Below, in pieces: positions 36,721 to 45,130 of a stretch of 64,000 bases of DNA. The notes beneath the pieces were generated by a model. That model saw only the letters and a list, made by a program, of their open reading frames with translations. It made no database searches and was not told the DNA's origin. Position 1 is the first letter of the stretch, and every line of letters starts with the position of its first letter. This DNA is from Halegenticoccus soli (GTDB lineage Archaea > Halobacteriota > Halobacteria > Halobacteriales > Haloferacaceae): the NCBI RefSeq assembly GCF_002844195.1, contig NZ_PEND01000002.1, forward strand, positions 310,001 through 374,000, in the 5' to 3' direction. The position numbers were made by a program, and so were the translations under genes.

Positions 36721-37323
36721 CTACCTCGACCGGCGCGCGCCGCCGACGTCGAGCACGCGGACGCTGTCGATTCCGACGACCGTGCACCCGTCGCGTGCGG
36801 ACGCTCCGACGAGGATCAGGAAGGCGTCGTCGGGTTCGAGTTCGAGGTCACGGACGCGGAACTTGAACACCGTGTCGTTCGTGCCGCTGCCGTTGACGTC
36901 CTCGACCGTGAACCGGATCGGCTCGGCGTACCGGCCGTCGGACGTCTCCAGCAGGCCCCGGATCTCCCGGCAGTTGCGGTCGTACGTCGGGTCCCGGTAG
37001 TCCTGGCAGCGGCCGAACGCCGCGTCGTACTCCCCCTTGACGGGGTAGAGCTTCACCGATCCGGGGGCGAACCGCGGCCAGCCGGCGGCCACGCTCACCA
37101 CCCCGTTACTCCCGGGGTTGATGGCATTCGGACAGCTGTCGGGCTTCACGTCGACCCAGCAGGCGCGACAGCAGTCGGTCGCCGCAGCCCGTCCCGCCAC
37201 AGCCGGCAGGACGAGGGCGGCGCCGGCCGCGACGGCCGCGCCGCTCCGCAGGACGCGCCGGCGGCTGACGCCGGTTTCGATTTCCGCTCCGCTCGACACC
37301 GCTGATTCGTTCCCGCGAATCAT
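36721..37323 (-). CDS. Tat-exported Cys-rich protein (copy 1)
   Basis: Exported protein of 200 aa. The Tat signal has R21-R23 (SRRRVLRSGAAVAAGAAL) and ends near VAGRAAAT. The mature part opens with CCRACWVDVKPDSCPNAI, resembling the IKPGSCPNPIN module found in many bacterial and archaeal surface proteins. Two internal Cys pairs and VEDVNGSGTNDTVFKF follow, which looks like a divergent calcium-binding DxNxDG loop. No anchor is seen. It is a paralogue of the gene immediately upstream (37607). Confidence 0.78.
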   Translation of the reverse strand: MIRGNESAVSSGAEIETGVSRRRVLRSGAAVAAGAALVLPAVAGRAAATDCCRACWVDVKPDSCPNAINPGSNGVVSVAAGWPRFAPGSVKLYPVKGEYDAAFGRCQDYRDPTYDRNCREIRGLLETSDGRYAEPIRFTVEDVNGSGTNDTVFKFRVRDLELEPDDAFLILVGASARDGCTVVGIDSVRVLDVGGARRSR

Positions 37324-37606
37324 AGTTCAGTATACACGTCGCGGGCGGGAATATCTCTTCCGCCTGTAAGTCCACCCACGCGTCTGTACGCCGCGGGGGT
37401 CTCTCGGGAGGACGCCGAGGCCGACTTGCGCCGATCCGCGCCAGTCGGCCAGCGCCGACGCTGGTTGCTGCCGATCCGCGCCGACCGACGCCGACCGACG
37501 CCCACCACCGTCGACTGACGCCCACCAGCGTCGACCGACGCCGCCCACCGCTCGACGCGGTCCCGTCGATCGATCCCGTCCCGTCGATCGATCTCTTCCC
37601 GGTCGC
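37324..37606. other. Intergenic region with short direct repeats
   Basis: This 283-bp spacer between the two Tat paralogues is made of small direct repeats built on CGACCGACG, CCCACCA and GTCGATCGAT units (see the repeat entry). A minus-strand promoter for copy 1 must lie at its left end, near 37330-37345. Confidence 0.5.
37481..37593. repeat. Cluster of degenerate short tandem repeats
   Basis: CCGACCGACG occurs twice in tandem (37481-37500). A 20-bp unit follows twice with two differences (37501-37520 and 37521-37540). A 15-bp unit TCCCGTCGATCGATC is repeated with an 18-bp period (37561-37575 and 37579-37593). Confidence 0.85.
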
Positions 37607-38179
37607 TCAGCCGTCCGTGCGGACGTCCACCGCGTCGATTCCGATGACGCTGCAGTCGCCCTCGGCGTCGTGGCCGGCGAGGATCAGGTGCGCGTCGTCG
37701 GGTTCGAGTTCGAGGTCGGCGACCCGGACGGTGAATATCGTGTCGGGCGTTCCGTCGCCGTTCATGTCGAGCACCGCCCAGCTCTCGGGCCGCGCGAAGC
37801 GCCCGTCGCGCTCCGCGAGCAACTCCCTGATCCCCCGGCAGTCCCTGTCGTACCGCGGGTTCTGGAAGCTCTGACACCCGTCGAAGCCGGCGTCGACGGA
37901 CCCCTTCGTCGGAATGAACTTCACCTTCTCCGGGTCGAAATGCGGCCACCCGGCCGCGATCAGGATCACCTCGTCGTCGGGGACGATCGCGTTCGGACAG
38001 CAGTTGGGTTTCACGTCGACCCAGCAGACGCGACAGCAGGCGTGGGCGCTCGCTCGACCGGCGAGCGCGGGCAGGGCGACCGCGGCCGAGGCCGCGACGC
38101 CTCTCATGAACAGTCGGCGGTCGACGCCGCTCCGCGTTTCCGGGTCGCTCGGCGCCGTCTCCACGGGTTCGAAGGCCAT
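37607..38179 (-). CDS. Tat-exported Cys-rich protein (copy 2)
   Basis: Exported protein of 190 aa, start at the ATG at 38179 (another at 38191 in frame). The Tat motif is R21-R22 in VDRRLFMRGVAASAAVALP. The mature domain begins CCRVCWVDVKPNCCPNAI and keeps the Cys pattern of copy 1. It has a better calcium-loop match, DMNGDGTPDTIF, and the shared DLELEPDDAHLIL. A surface-exposed binding role is likely, but the partner is unknown. Confidence 0.78.
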   Translation of the reverse strand: MAFEPVETAPSDPETRSGVDRRLFMRGVAASAAVALPALAGRASAHACCRVCWVDVKPNCCPNAIVPDDEVILIAAGWPHFDPEKVKFIPTKGSVDAGFDGCQSFQNPRYDRDCRGIRELLAERDGRFARPESWAVLDMNGDGTPDTIFTVRVADLELEPDDAHLILAGHDAEGDCSVIGIDAVDVRTDG

Positions 38180-38481
38180 GTGGGGTAACATCGTCAAACA
38201 CGGAATTAGCACTGCCGGTACCGCCACGTCGAGCGATACGTCGTTTCGACGGGAAGAACGGTCGGTCCGTGTCGCGCGTTTCAACGGGGAGAGCGGTCGA
38301 CTCGTGCCCGTCGCCCGCCTCGGCGGGGCGGGCGCGCGGGCGGCCCGTCCGTCCCGGCGATCACCAACGCGTCCCGGCGATCCTCTCCGCGCCGGGCGGC
38401 GACACCCCGAGCCGACGCCGACAGCGGTTCCGTGTTCCGGAAGCACCGAGTTGATAACGGACGCCCGCACACAGGCAGGGT
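38180..38481. other. Divergent intergenic region
   Basis: 302 bp between the Tat gene and the M32 gene. A 13-bp direct repeat CGTCCCGGCGATC occurs at 38350-38362 and 38370-38382. A likely TATA for the M32 gene is GTTGATAAC at about 38451-38459. No gene seen. Confidence 0.4.
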
Positions 38482-40008
38482 ATGGCAACCGAAGCGAGTT
38501 CGGAGGAGGCTCCGGACGCCTATCGTCGCCTGATCGAGAAGGTCCAGCGGATCACGAACGTCGGCAACGCCGCCGGTCTGCTCTCCTGGGATCAGCAGGT
38601 GATGATGCCCGACGAGGGGACGCCCGCCCGTTCGAAGCAGCTGTCCGCCCTGTCGGCCATCAGCCACGACCTCCTCGTCGACGACGAGATGGGCGAGCTC
38701 CTCGACGAGCTGGAGTCGTCGGAGCTCTCCGACGACCAGGCGGCCGTCGTCCGCGAGGTCCGCCGGCGCTACGAGCGGGAAGCCCGCGTCCCGACGGACC
38801 TGGTCGAGGAGATCTCCGAGACCTCCTCGGAGGCGCTCCCCGCGTGGAAGGAGGCGAAGGCGGAGAACGACTTCTCGACGTTCGCCCCGTACCTGGAGAA
38901 GCACGTCGAACTCAAGCGGGAGTACGCCGAGCACGTCGACCCCGACCGCGACCCCTACGAGGTGCTGTTCGAGGACTACGAGCCGTACCTGTCGCTCGAA
39001 CGGGCCGAGGAGATCCTGGACCGCCTCAAGGAGACGCTGGTGCCGATGATCGACGAGATCCGCGAGTCGGACGCCGACCTCGCCGTCGACGCCTTCGCGG
39101 GGACGTTCGAGGAGGCCGAACAGGAGGCGCTGTTCCGCGACGCGCTCGACTTCCTCGGGTACCCCTGGGAGCGGGGCCGCCTCGACACCGCGCCGCACCC
39201 CTTCTCGATGGGGACGACGTTCGACGCGCGCGTGACCACGCGGTACGACGAGTCGGACCCCCTCGACGGGCTCATGTCGACCGTCCACGAGTTCGGCCAC
39301 GCCACCTACACCCTCGGCCTGCCCGACGATGCGTACGGCACGCCGCTCGGCCAGGCGCGGGACCTCTCCGTCCACGAGTCGCAGTCGCGCCTCTGGGAGA
39401 ACCACATCGGCAGATCGAAGGCGTTCTGGGAGGCGTTCCTCCCGACGTTCAAGGAGCACTTCCCGCAGAGCGAGGGCGTGACGGTCGAGGAGGCCTACGA
39501 GGCCGCGAACCAGGTGTACGAGGACAACGTCATCCGCGTCGAGGCGGACGAACTCACCTACCACCTGCACATCGTCGTCCGGTTCGAGATCGAGCGCGCC
39601 CTCGTCAGCGGCGACCTCGACGTCGAGGACGTCCCGGAGGTCTGGAACGACAAGTACGAGGAGTACCTCGGCATCCGCCCCGACACGGATTCCGAGGGTT
39701 GCCTCCAGGACATCCACTGGAGCCACGGCAACTTCGGGTACTTCCCGACCTACTCGCTCGGCAGCGTTATGGCCGCCCAGCTGTTCGCGGCCGCCGAGGA
39801 GGACGTCGGCGATCTCGACGGGAAGATCCGCGAGGGCGACTTCGACGACCTCCACGAGTGGCTGACGGAGAACGTCCACCGCCACGGTCAGCGGTACGAG
39901 ACGAACGAGCTGGTGCGGAAGGCGACCGGGGGGGACTTCACCGCCGACGCCTTCGTCGAGTACGTGACCGACAAGTACGGCGAGCTCTACGGCCTGGAAT
40001 CGGCCTGA
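38482..40008 (+). CDS. M32 family metallocarboxypeptidase
   Basis: Thermostable carboxypeptidase Taq-like enzyme of 508 aa. The zinc motif is H269-E270-F-G-H273 in STVHEFGHATYTL, followed by the ESQSRLWENHIGRS motif that supplies the third ligand and DIHWSHGNFGYFPTYSLG, both diagnostic for M32. The protein is mostly alpha-helical. It removes C-terminal residues from peptides in the cytosol. Full length. Confidence 0.95.
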   Translation: MATEASSEEAPDAYRRLIEKVQRITNVGNAAGLLSWDQQVMMPDEGTPARSKQLSALSAISHDLLVDDEMGELLDELESSELSDDQAAVVREVRRRYEREARVPTDLVEEISETSSEALPAWKEAKAENDFSTFAPYLEKHVELKREYAEHVDPDRDPYEVLFEDYEPYLSLERAEEILDRLKETLVPMIDEIRESDADLAVDAFAGTFEEAEQEALFRDALDFLGYPWERGRLDTAPHPFSMGTTFDARVTTRYDESDPLDGLMSTVHEFGHATYTLGLPDDAYGTPLGQARDLSVHESQSRLWENHIGRSKAFWEAFLPTFKEHFPQSEGVTVEEAYEAANQVYEDNVIRVEADELTYHLHIVVRFEIERALVSGDLDVEDVPEVWNDKYEEYLGIRPDTDSEGCLQDIHWSHGNFGYFPTYSLGSVMAAQLFAAAEEDVGDLDGKIREGDFDDLHEWLTENVHRHGQRYETNELVRKATGGDFTADAFVEYVTDKYGELYGLESA

Positions 40009-40182
40009 ACCACCCTCGCGTCCTCTCACCGTCCCCCTCGCTTTCTTTTTCCGCCCGTTTTCTCTCCCCCTCTCGATCCCCGACGCGCTCGATCGCCTCG
40101 ACTACCCGGCGCTCGGACGCGTTCCGGCGGCGATCCGCGCCCCGCTCCCGCGCCGTCTCTACTGTGACAACAACTGTCAAAG

Positions 40183-40202
40183 CCAGTACCTCTAAGTACT
40201 GG
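40183..40202. promoter_or_regulatory. Palindrome over the TATA region of a zinc-finger gene
   Basis: CCAGTAC (40183-40189) and GTACTGG (40196-40202) flank CTCTAA; together CTCTAAGTA is the best TATA match, 28 bp before the ATG at 40223. A second inverted repeat TGACA-ACAAC-TGTCA lies at 40165-40179. The layout fits a repressor operator. Confidence 0.45.
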
Positions 40203-40222
40203 TATGGCATAGCACAACGTGT

Positions 40223-40405
40223 ATGGCGTCAGCACCGAGCAGAGACGACGAACTGTTCGACCAGTTCCTCTCCGATCGGGGTCACCAGACGGAACCCGTA
40301 CGCTGGGACCGATCCTATAACAAGAAGCAATGTCCCGAGTGCGGCGCTCTTCACGACCAATCCGCGACGGAATGCTCGGTCTGCGGGTGGGGACCGGACG
40401 CCTGA
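40223..40405 (+). CDS. HVO_0416-type zinc finger protein
   Basis: Protein of 60 aa. The N-terminus is acidic/polar (DDELFDQFLSDRGHQTEPVRW). One zinc ribbon follows with C37, C40, C51, C54 in QCPECGALHDQSATECSVCGW. It matches the short haloarchaeal family. Likely leaderless mRNA. Possibly involved in RNA or protein contacts. Confidence 0.85.
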   Translation: MASAPSRDDELFDQFLSDRGHQTEPVRWDRSYNKKQCPECGALHDQSATECSVCGWGPDA

Positions 40406-40468
40406 ATCGGCGCTTTCCGTTCCGGTAGAGTTATATTCTATTATTTCTGGAGTTATGCTCGGGGAAAT

Positions 40469-40627
40469 ATGCCTGAATGTCAGAACTGCGGTTCCTTCGT
40501 TACCGCGGACTACGTCCGCGTCTTCTCGCCGAACGACCTGGAGAACCCCCGCGTCTGCCCGCGCTGTAAGGACAAGATCCGCGACGGATCGACCATCCGC
40601 GAGGCCCGCTCGACCCGCCGGACGTAA
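40469..40627 (+). CDS. DUF7563-type small zinc-ribbon protein
   Basis: Protein of 52 aa, starting MPECQNCGSFVTADYVRVF, with C4, C7 and C30, C33 (VCPRCKDKI) as a treble-clef/ribbon pair. The tail is basic (REARSTRR). An AT-rich promoter (GTTATATTCTATTATTTC) lies upstream. It lies 64 bp after the preceding zinc-finger gene. Confidence 0.8.
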   Translation: MPECQNCGSFVTADYVRVFSPNDLENPRVCPRCKDKIRDGSTIREARSTRRT

Positions 40628-40788
40628 TCCGGCGGATCGATCCCGGTCGCGGGATCGCGGGCTCCGCTTCCGCGACGGTCGCCGCGCGCCCGGCGTTTCT
40701 TTCCGTTCCCGCCGTTCCTGTCATATGGTCTGCACCCGCGGCTGAGAAGCCACGCCGTTTATCAGGGGGCGGGGCGTGCACGGGGACA

Positions 40789-42630
40789 ATGAGCGATTCC
40801 GACGCCCACATCACCCGCCTGTTCGGCGGACCGGGCAGCGGGAAGACGACGGCGCTGCTCGACCGCGTCGACGAGATTCTCGACCGCGACGACGTGGAGA
40901 TCAGGGACGTGCTCGTCGTCTCGTACACCCGGGCCGCCGCCGCGGAGGTCCGCGAGCGCCTCGCGGAGCGACTCGACGCCTCGCCGCGCTCGCTGCAGGG
41001 GAACGTCTGCACGATGCACGCGAAGGCGTACGAACTGTTGAACCTCTCCCGCGGCGACGTGGTGAGCGAGAAGGACAAAAAGGGGTTCTGCGAGGAGTAC
41101 GGCATCGAGTACGAGGACGAGTACGGCGGGGCCGGCCGCCGGACCGCCCGCTCGACCACCATCGGCAACAAGATCATCGCCACGAGCCAGTGGCTCCAGC
41201 GCACCCGCCGGGAGGTCGCGGACTGGTACGACGTGCCGTTCCAGTGGAACGTCGAGAAGGTCCGCCTCCCGCCGGAGATCGATCCGAACGCCCAGGAGGG
41301 CAACAAGTACACGCCGACCTGGCCGTCGGACGACGACCGCGTCGACGTGCCGGAGGCCATCAGGGCGTGGCGTGCGTACAAGGGCGAACACGGGCTTGTC
41401 GGCTTCGCCGACATGCTCGAACGCGTCAAGCAGCGCTCGCTCGTGCCGAACGTGGACTTCCTCGTCATCGACGAGTTCCAGGACATCACCTCGCTCCAGT
41501 ACGAGGTGTACGAGGAGTGGAAGCCCCACATGGAGGGCGTTCTCATCGCCGGCGACGACGACCAGGTCGTCTACGCGTGGCAGGGCGCGGACCCGAACCT
41601 GCTCCTCGACGCCGACCGCGACGAGGACGTGGTGCTCCCCAACTCCTACCGGCTGCCGTCGCGCATCCTGCACGTCGTCAACCGGGAGATCAGGCACATC
41701 GACAAGCGCCAGGAGAAGGACCTCAAACCCCGCAAGGAGGGCGGGGCGGTCGAGGCGGTCGAGAGCCCCTCGATGCTCAACCTCGTCCGCAACGTGCGCT
41801 ACACCGTCCAGCAGGACGAGGGGAGCATCATGGTGCTGTTCCGGGCGCGCTACCAGATGTTCCAGTTCATCGACGAGTTCATCCGCGAGGGGATCCCGTT
41901 CAAGGTGCTCACCGACCAGCGGATGTGGACGGACCGCCTCACGCAGTACGTCCGCGCCGTCGAGCGCCTCTCGGACGACGAGCCGGTCACGGCCCTCCAG
42001 GCGCGCCGCCTCGCCGACATGCTCCAGGAGTCGGCCTTCGGGACGAACGACCGCGACGACCTGTTCACCCTCGTCGACGACTACGAGGCCGAGGCCGACG
42101 TCGACGACCTGGCCGAGATCGAGGTGCCGGCCGACGAGGTCCGGAACCTCGCGCCGTTCATGCCCGACGCCGCCTCCGCCGGCGACATGGTCCGGAAGGT
42201 GACGAGCTTCCAGCGCAAGTCGATCGCCGCCTACTTCGCCGGCGACTACGACGGGATGGACCCCAACCGGGTTCGCGTCGGCACCATCCACAGCGCGAAG
42301 GGTCGCGAGGCCGACCACGTCTTCGTCTCGACCGACCTCACCGAGAAGGTGGTCGAGCAGATGGCGGCGACCATCGAGGACCAGGGCGACGTGGAGGGGG
42401 TCGAGGAGTTCACGAAGACGACCGACCCCGTGCCGGTCCTGACGGACAACGAGCGCCGCGTCTTCTACGTCGGGATGAGCCGCGCCCGCGAGCGCCTGGT
42501 GCTCCTGGAGAACCTGATCGACGGCGCGCCGACGCTCCCGATCAGCGTCCTCCTGTACAACGAACTCCGCGACGCGCCGGCCGAGGAGATGCTGGCCGAG
42601 GCGCAGGAGCCCCCCGCGCCCGAGCCGTGA
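40789..42630 (+). CDS. UvrD/Rep-like superfamily I helicase
   Basis: ATP-dependent DNA helicase of 613 aa. Walker A is GGPGSGKTT at 13-21; motif II is DEFQD starting at D228; motif III GDDDQVVYAWQGADP, motif V GTIHSAKGREADHVF and motif VI YVGMSRARERLVL are intact. The region 60-200 differs from bacterial UvrD and marks the haloarchaeal subgroup. It probably serves repair or recombination. The M24-like gene starts eight bases after its stop. Confidence 0.92.
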   Translation: MSDSDAHITRLFGGPGSGKTTALLDRVDEILDRDDVEIRDVLVVSYTRAAAAEVRERLAERLDASPRSLQGNVCTMHAKAYELLNLSRGDVVSEKDKKGFCEEYGIEYEDEYGGAGRRTARSTTIGNKIIATSQWLQRTRREVADWYDVPFQWNVEKVRLPPEIDPNAQEGNKYTPTWPSDDDRVDVPEAIRAWRAYKGEHGLVGFADMLERVKQRSLVPNVDFLVIDEFQDITSLQYEVYEEWKPHMEGVLIAGDDDQVVYAWQGADPNLLLDADRDEDVVLPNSYRLPSRILHVVNREIRHIDKRQEKDLKPRKEGGAVEAVESPSMLNLVRNVRYTVQQDEGSIMVLFRARYQMFQFIDEFIREGIPFKVLTDQRMWTDRLTQYVRAVERLSDDEPVTALQARRLADMLQESAFGTNDRDDLFTLVDDYEAEADVDDLAEIEVPADEVRNLAPFMPDAASAGDMVRKVTSFQRKSIAAYFAGDYDGMDPNRVRVGTIHSAKGREADHVFVSTDLTEKVVEQMAATIEDQGDVEGVEEFTKTTDPVPVLTDNERRVFYVGMSRARERLVLLENLIDGAPTLPISVLLYNELRDAPAEEMLAEAQEPPAPEP

Positions 42631-42637
42631 TCGAGTC

Positions 42638-43888
42638 GTGACCCCGCCAACCGGCGATCCCTCTCCGCCGTTCACCGACTCCCCCGAATCGTCCACTGAC
42701 TCCTCCCCGTCGTCCACCGATTCCCCCCCGTCGCCGCCCGCGGGCTTCGACTTCCTCGACCGGGCGCTCGCCGAGCGCGGGGCGGCCGCGTTCGTCCACG
42801 TCGGCGACCGCTTCGACGCCGACCTCCGGTACCTCTGCGGCGTCGCCGGGTACGACGGCGAGGCGGCGTTCGTCTCGACCGGCGACCGGGCGGTCCTCTC
42901 GGTTCCGTCGCCCGCGAGCGGGCGGGCGGACCCCGCGTTCGGGGGCGAGGTGCGGGCGCACGACCTCGACGCCTCCGCCGGAGAGCGGGCGTCCCGGATC
43001 CTCTCCGATCTGCTCGACGGAACGGACGGGAACACGGTGCTGGTCCCGCGACACGTCCCGCACGACGCGGCGGTCTACCTGCGGCGGACGGGGCACGAGG
43101 TGGCGTCGACCCGCGCGGTCGCCCGCGCCCGCGCGGTGAAGACCGGCGACGAGCTCGACCGCCTCCGTCGGGCGCAGCGCGCCGCGACGCGAGCGATGGC
43201 TCGCGCGGAGGCGATCCTCGCCGAGTCGACGCCCGAAGGCGACGCGCTCGTCTGGAACGACGACCCCCTCTCGGCCGAGCGCCTCCGTCGGCGGGCGAAC
43301 GAGACGCTCGCCGGCCGCGGCGCGAGCGACGCCGGGAACACCGCCGTCGAAGTCGGCGGAGGGGGAGGTTTCCCGGGCGAGGGACGAGACGCCGGCGAGG
43401 AGCGGTCGGCGGACGCCGCCGAACTCAGCCCGGGCGAAACCGTCACCGTCCGCCTCGCCCCGCGCGGGCCGCACGGCTACCACGGCTTTCTCCGCCGGAC
43501 GTTCGTCGTCGAGGGCGACGGCGGCTGGGAGCGGCGAGCCCACGTGGCCGCCGAGGCCGCGCTGAACGCGGGGCTCGCGCACGCCAAACCGGGGGAATCG
43601 GCGCGAACCGTCCGCGAGGAGGTGCTCGCGGAGGTCGCGGCGTACGGGTTCGATCCGGACGCGTCGGTCGTCGGCGACGCCGGACACGGGGTCGGCCTCG
43701 ACCGCCGCGAGGCCCCGCGGCTGACGGGCGAGAGCGCCCTCGAAGCCGGGAACGTCCTGGCAGTCACCGCGGGCGTCGACGACCCGGACGAGGGTCGCGT
43801 CCTGCTCTCGGATCTGGCGGCCGTCACCGACGAGGGGTGCGAACTGCTCGGCGAGTACCCGCGGTCGATCGTCCCTCGGAGCCGCTAG
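42638..43888 (+). CDS. M24 (Xaa-Pro peptidase-like) homologue lacking metal ligands
   Basis: Protein of 416 aa with GTG start, a Ser/Pro/Asp-rich N-terminal tail (to about 35), an N-terminal creatinase-like domain and a pita-bread domain. The fold motifs can be aligned but ligands are changed. VDLG becomes VRLA, GYxSDxTRT becomes GYHGFLRRT, TIEPG becomes AVTAG, and the RIED position reads LLSD. Only the GHGVGL histidine remains. The protein should not act as a dinuclear metallopeptidase. It is coupled to the helicase upstream. Confidence 0.8.
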   Translation: MTPPTGDPSPPFTDSPESSTDSSPSSTDSPPSPPAGFDFLDRALAERGAAAFVHVGDRFDADLRYLCGVAGYDGEAAFVSTGDRAVLSVPSPASGRADPAFGGEVRAHDLDASAGERASRILSDLLDGTDGNTVLVPRHVPHDAAVYLRRTGHEVASTRAVARARAVKTGDELDRLRRAQRAATRAMARAEAILAESTPEGDALVWNDDPLSAERLRRRANETLAGRGASDAGNTAVEVGGGGGFPGEGRDAGEERSADAAELSPGETVTVRLAPRGPHGYHGFLRRTFVVEGDGGWERRAHVAAEAALNAGLAHAKPGESARTVREEVLAEVAAYGFDPDASVVGDAGHGVGLDRREAPRLTGESALEAGNVLAVTAGVDDPDEGRVLLSDLAAVTDEGCELLGEYPRSIVPRSR

Positions 43889-43927
43889 TCCTGTTCCCCG
43901 GAGCCGCTCGTTCCGTTCCCGGTACCA

Positions 43928-44197
43928 CTACTCCTCCCGCGTCCGGCGCGCGTCGTCCCCCTCGGGGTCCTTCACCGCCTTTCCGATCGTCGCCTCGGCG
44001 AGTTTCGACGGCACGTCGCCCGGCGTCGTCAGCTTCTGCGGCAGCAGCACCATCAGGACCGCTACGACGAGCAGCGCCCCCCCGAGGAACGTCCGCCCGT
44101 CGAGCAGCGCGTTCAGCCCGAACATCCCGACCGGAAGCGCGAAGATCAGCGTCGCCCCCAGGCCGATCATCTCCAGAATACCTATTCTCGCCCGCAT
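43928..44197 (-). CDS. Two-helix membrane protein (DUF7533-like)
   Basis: Protein of 89 aa with start at the ATG at 44197. Two membrane helices (about 9-30 and 36-52) are followed by a cytosolic tail with LPQKLTTPGDVPSKLAEA and an acidic end. Conserved, uncharacterised haloarchaeal family. Divergent from riboflavin synthase. Confidence 0.7.
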   Translation of the reverse strand: MRARIGILEMIGLGATLIFALPVGMFGLNALLDGRTFLGGALLVVAVLMVLLPQKLTTPGDVPSKLAEATIGKAVKDPEGDDARRTREE

Positions 44198-44293
44198 CGT
44201 TCGTGCGTACTCGGTCGGCGGTGAAAACACCCGCGCCTCGGCGCGCCGTTCGACAGCGGAACCCTTTCGGCCCGACCGCCCCAACGCGGGGGT

Positions 44294-44947
44294 ATGTTCA
44301 CCGGGATCGTCGAGGGGACCGGCGAGATCGTCGGGGTCGAGGACGCCGAGAGCGGCCGTCACCTTCGCATTCGGGCGTCGGATCTGGACGACCTCCACCA
44401 CGGACAGTCGATCAGCGTGAGCGGCGTCTGTCTCACGGTCGAAGCGTTCGGCGACGACTCCGACGAGGGCGACCCGGCCGACCGCTGGTTCGAGGTGTTT
44501 CTCGCGGCCGAGACGGTCGACAGAACCTACCTCGGCGCGGTCGATGAGGGCGACCGGGTGAACGTCGAACGCGCCCTCCGGGCGGACGGTCGGCTCGACG
44601 GGCACGTCGTTCAGGGTCACGTGGACGCGACGACCACCGTCGAGGGGATCGAGCGAGTCGGGGACGACTGGCGCTTCGAGTTCGCCGTCCCCGAGGGCCT
44701 GGAACGGTACATCGTGAGCAAGGGATCGATCGCGCTCGACGGGATCAGCCTCACGGTGGCGGAGCGGACCGACGACCGGTTCGCCGCGGCGATCATCCCG
44801 ACGACGTACCGGCTCACGACCCTCTCGGAGAAGGCGGTGGGGGACCCGGTCCACGTCGAGGTCGACGTGATCGCGAAGTACGTGGAGCGAATGCTCGGGG
44901 GGTACCGGGAGCGACTGACGGGCGTCGGGTCGCCGTCGCCGGAGTGA
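44294..44947 (+). CDS. ribE: Riboflavin synthase, alpha-subunit type
   Basis: Enzyme of 217 aa that dismutates two 6,7-dimethyl-8-ribityllumazine molecules to riboflavin. The two lumazine-binding barrels are seen: MFTGIVEGTGEI with SVSGVCLTV in the first, and HVVQGHVDATTTVEG with IALDGISLTV in the second. A 15-residue acidic insert (GDDSDEGDPADRW) extends a loop in the first barrel. This is the bacterial-type enzyme, also usual in haloarchaea. Confidence 0.95.
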   Translation: MFTGIVEGTGEIVGVEDAESGRHLRIRASDLDDLHHGQSISVSGVCLTVEAFGDDSDEGDPADRWFEVFLAAETVDRTYLGAVDEGDRVNVERALRADGRLDGHVVQGHVDATTTVEGIERVGDDWRFEFAVPEGLERYIVSKGSIALDGISLTVAERTDDRFAAAIIPTTYRLTTLSEKAVGDPVHVEVDVIAKYVERMLGGYRERLTGVGSPSPE

Positions 44948-45130
44948 TCGGCCGGGGGCGGCGGCGCTCTCTTCGGGACGCTTCCGCGCGCCGTCGTGCC
45001 CACCGGACCCATGGTAGGTGATCGCACAAACCGCAAGACGGCGGCGAGTTGGGCCGTACTCCGTATCGAAATGGTTTTAGGGCAAACGTCCGAAAGAGTC
45101 CCACAGAGCGCCTTAGCGCGTGAACTTACC

